From NCBI GenBank assembly GCA_031268245.1, contig JAIRXN010000117.1, positions 1 through 6,164 of the forward strand: DNA of 6,164 nucleotides, given 5' to 3'. Position numbers and translations under genes: made by a program. This document shows positions 5,029-6,164 of this stretch, in pieces; the stretch's first letter is position 1, and each line of letters begins with the position of its first letter. Under the pieces are notes generated by a model. The model saw only the letters and a list, made by a program, of their open reading frames with translations. It searched no databases and had not been told where the DNA came from. This DNA is from Treponema sp. (GTDB taxonomy: Bacteria; Spirochaetota; Spirochaetia; Treponematales; Breznakiellaceae).

Positions 5029-6140
5029 AAAAATTACTGGTGGTTTTACTTATTCTGACGGTAACCGGCGGCGCCTTCGCCGAGTTTACCATCACCGGAA
5101 GTGTGCTTACGGGAGTTGAAATTGTCGCCGAGAAGGACCAAGATCCCCAAATTAGGTTGCATAATGATGATGGGGAAGGGGCCCGGGTGTATATAGGCGG
5201 CGCAGCAACATCTGAAAGCGGCAACTACGGGCTTAATTTTGGGATTATGGGCGACCCGCTCTATCTGCTCGACGTGGTAACTGATTTTGATACTACTGCA
5301 CTAACTGTTACGTCAGAAGAAGTTACTCCGGTTAAGTTTGATTATGCACGGGTGTGGGGTAAGTTCCTGGACGATAAGCTTAAGGTGATTATCGGCAGCA
5401 GTACCGGATCAGCCTGGGATACAGACAGGTGGTATTGGAAGGATTGGGACAGCCTGACGGGGATTAGGTTTGAGGTTACTCCCATCGGCGGGCTTAGTTT
5501 CGGCGCCGCTCTGCCTCTCCCGGTTGCCGGGGGTCTGCCGGCGGATGCCTTTAAGGGGACGGTATTTGGTGTCAAATACGGGAACGATGCCTTCATTGCC
5601 AACACCCTCTGGAAACTTGACCTTACTAATGACAGCGTGAACGGGAATTTCGGTGCGGTTATCACTGCGGTTCCGAATTTTACCTTCAGCGCGGAGGGCT
5701 ACCTCAATAATATCGGGAATAAACCTTTTGCCCAATTTGCTGAAAGCGCAGTCTGGTCCTCCTCCCCCCTGACGGTCGGTTTATGGCTTTTGGAAAATGC
5801 GGACATCTCCGACACTGATGCGGCATCCGATGACTATACCAAGTTTGCTTTTTATGTACGGCCCTATGTGGAGTATCAGATCCTCGATTCCCTTAACCTG
5901 GGTTTCCGTGTTGAATTCAAGACCGGTATGGCTTCAGATCAAGTCAATGTAGATGGTGACGGCGTATCAACGCCGGATCTGTCCTATCAGATTAATGTAA
6001 GACCCTATCTTGCCTACACCGTGGGTAGTAATGCTACAATCGGTGCATATTACAACCTTAAGACAGACAAGACCGTGGTCAGTGGTGCTGATTCGACCTT
6101 GAAGCATACAGTCCAAATCAACTTTGGCTGGTCCTGGTAG
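5025..6140 (+). CDS. Treponemal outer-membrane beta-barrel protein (porin-like)
   Basis: This 371-residue protein is predicted to be exported and inserted in the outer membrane. Residues 1-19 form a Sec signal peptide (two lysines, core LLVVLLILTV, cleavage after AFA), leaving a mature chain of 352 residues that begins EFTITGSVLTGVEIV. The mature part shows many short alternating polar/hydrophobic segments separated by D/N/G-rich turns, such as YGLNFGIMG, LNLGFRVEFKTG and ATIGAYYNL. It ends VQINFGWSW; the alternating hydrophobics and final tryptophan match the C-terminal beta-signal read by the BAM machinery. There is no long helix or enzyme motif. It resembles the treponeme barrel proteins that begin 'F(T/D)(I/F)(T/S)G...TG(V/L)E', but I cannot assign a symbol or substrate. 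Its base composition looks less GC-rich than the coiled-coil gene. It follows the small ORF with an ATGA overlap, and its terminator lies beyond the window. Confidence 0.8.
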   Translation: MKKLLVVLLILTVTGGAFAEFTITGSVLTGVEIVAEKDQDPQIRLHNDDGEGARVYIGGAATSESGNYGLNFGIMGDPLYLLDVVTDFDTTALTVTSEEVTPVKFDYARVWGKFLDDKLKVIIGSSTGSAWDTDRWYWKDWDSLTGIRFEVTPIGGLSFGAALPLPVAGGLPADAFKGTVFGVKYGNDAFIANTLWKLDLTNDSVNGNFGAVITAVPNFTFSAEGYLNNIGNKPFAQFAESAVWSSSPLTVGLWLLENADISDTDAASDDYTKFAFYVRPYVEYQILDSLNLGFRVEFKTGMASDQVNVDGDGVSTPDLSYQINVRPYLAYTVGSNATIGAYYNLKTDKTVVSGADSTLKHTVQINFGWSW

Positions 6141-6164
6141 TTTTCGGTTCTGTTGATAACCCCC

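Noticed and set aside
6141..6164. Possible terminator after the porin gene
   Set aside because: Only 24 bases remain and they show no stem followed by a T-run.

Overview
The window reads as spirochaete chromosome, most likely a gut-type Treponema or close relative. The reasons are a giant membrane-anchored coiled-coil protein of the kind annotated in treponemes as 'SpiroCoCo' (name recalled, not searched), a treponeme-style outer-membrane beta-barrel protein, and a fragment resembling a hypothetical-protein family I associate with termite-gut treponemes. No RNA gene, CRISPR array or insertion sequence is visible.

Layout, left to right. Positions 1-143 hold the 5' end of a minus-strand gene that runs off the window. 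A 115-bp divergent gap follows; it carries a strong plus-strand intrinsic terminator (214-245) that ends only 13 bp before the next gene. Positions 259-942 encode a HAD-superfamily hydrolase. Six bases later a 1210-residue coiled-coil protein starts (949-4581), so these two genes are probably one operon. The coiled-coil protein has one N-terminal transmembrane helix, an uninterrupted proline-free rod of more than 1100 residues with an 11-residue (hendecad) repeat zone, and a C-terminal helix-turn-helix-like tip.

Positions 4582-4920 contain no clear gene but are dense in signals: a pyrimidine tract just past the coiled-coil gene (possible Rho-dependent terminator), a strong sigma-70-type promoter (TTGACA, 18 bp, GATAAT) with a perfect 12-bp palindrome across its -10 and start region, then an unusually long C-rich leader. 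The leader holds a run of 11 C beside a GC hairpin and seven closely spaced C-runs that make a potential G-quadruplex on the minus strand. It ends in a consensus Shine-Dalgarno that opens a 35-codon small ORF (4921-5028). The stop codon of that ORF overlaps the start of the outer-membrane protein gene (5025-6140) as ATGA.

The most interesting unit is the leader-small ORF-porin block. It looks like a gene for a surface-exposed barrel whose expression could be tuned or phase-switched by a slippable homopolymer, a G-quadruplex, a promoter operator and translational coupling. The second is the coiled-coil protein, whose anchor-rod-HTH architecture resembles a greatly enlarged version of SwrB/DUF6115-type flagellar-assembly factors.
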